Shown here piece by piece: positions 44,187 to 44,278 of a stretch of 44,278 bases of DNA. This stretch comes from an uncultured Methanosphaera sp. (GTDB lineage Archaea > Methanobacteriota > Methanobacteria > Methanobacteriales > Methanobacteriaceae). The stretch is taken from positions 1 through 44,278 of the forward strand of contig CAMNFZ010000003.1 in the NCBI GenBank assembly GCA_946537725.1. The letters run 5' to 3'. The translations under genes were made by a program, and so were the position numbers. The notes beneath the pieces were generated by a model. It searched no databases. It was given only the letters and a program-made list of their open reading frames with translations, and was not told the DNA's origin. Positions within the stretch are counted from its first letter, which is position 1; each line of letters begins with the position of its first letter.

Positions 44187-44278
44187 TTATCTAGTCTCTG
44201 ATGGGGTTTGGGTACTGTAATAATCTTTGATTCTTATTGTATCGTCTAGGTCTGGTGTTGATACTTCGTGTAGTACTG
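44187..44278 (-). CDS. 3' end of a gene truncated by the window edge
   Basis: The frame reads in from the right edge as VLHEVSTPDLDDTIRIKDYY followed by STQTPSETR and stops at TAA (44187-44189). The amino acid pattern and the C/A-rich coding strand look genuine. Too little remains to name the protein. Confidence 0.45.
   Translation of the reverse strand, partial: VLHEVSTPDLDDTIRIKDYYSTQTPSETR

Noticed and set aside
1-44278. Insertion sequences, integrases, CRISPR arrays or prophage genes
   Set aside because: None were recognised; the accessory character of the right end rests on glycan genes and gene decay, not on mobile elements.

Overview
The window is very AT-rich DNA from a methanogenic archaeon of the Methanobacteriales, most probably Methanosphaera or a close gut relative. 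The evidence is the archaeal set rnp4, rps19e, PDCD5, rpl39e, rpl31e, aIF6, rplX and prefoldin alpha, plus archaeal HMG-CoA reductase and PheT, AK6/Fap7, AT-rich archaeal-type promoters and a tRNA without an encoded CCA. Bacterial-type UvrABC, a GshF-like glutamate-cysteine ligase and a variable surface-glycan region fit a host-associated methanogen. The genus call is inference from composition and gene content.

Layout. 0-4.2 kb: a possible redox module of two iron-sulfur flavoproteins, three paralogous acidic proteins of unknown family and a QueG-like 4Fe-4S protein, with a divergent HxlR regulator and a 40-bp palindrome that could be its operator. 4.2-11.6 kb: uvrC (minus) and uvrB-uvrA (plus), with one unknown gene between. 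11.7-15.1 kb: an MBL-fold hydrolase, tRNA-Thr(CGT), and aroD, an unknown gene and aroC in one minus-strand operon. 15.2-21.9 kb: an unknown protein, sucD, hmgA, a VIT/CCC1-like membrane protein, thrC preceded by a structured RNA candidate, a SpoIIM-like protein and AK6. 22.2-26.4 kb: the archaeal translation/RNase P/prefoldin cluster. 26.4-27.0 kb: a long AT-rich gap. 27.0-32.8 kb: glf, rfbC, a stand-alone glutamate-cysteine ligase, a secreted Asn/Thr-rich protein, an HTH/zinc protein and a coiled-coil repeat protein. 32.9-35.0 kb: a His-rich membrane protein and pheT. 35.3-44.3 kb: a surface-glycan region with a CgeB-like glycosyltransferase, an 887-residue protein with a degenerate GT-A-like start and four 150-residue modules, a WecC-like dehydrogenase, a GT2 enzyme, a second protein with two of the same modules, a frameshifted gene remnant and a truncated gene at the edge.

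Most worth a second look: (1) the hairpin RNA upstream of thrC, which encloses an 11-codon reading frame with four Thr codons; (2) the tandem modules shared by two proteins of the glycan region; (3) the HxlR-linked module with a tripled unknown family; (4) several genes whose only plausible starts are non-canonical (ATT or ATA), two of them behind strong Shine-Dalgarno sequences; (5) a change of strand composition near 32.1 kb that is independent of coding direction.

All family calls come from reading the translated sequence. No database search, folding program or alignment was run, and base pairings and residue numbers were counted by hand.
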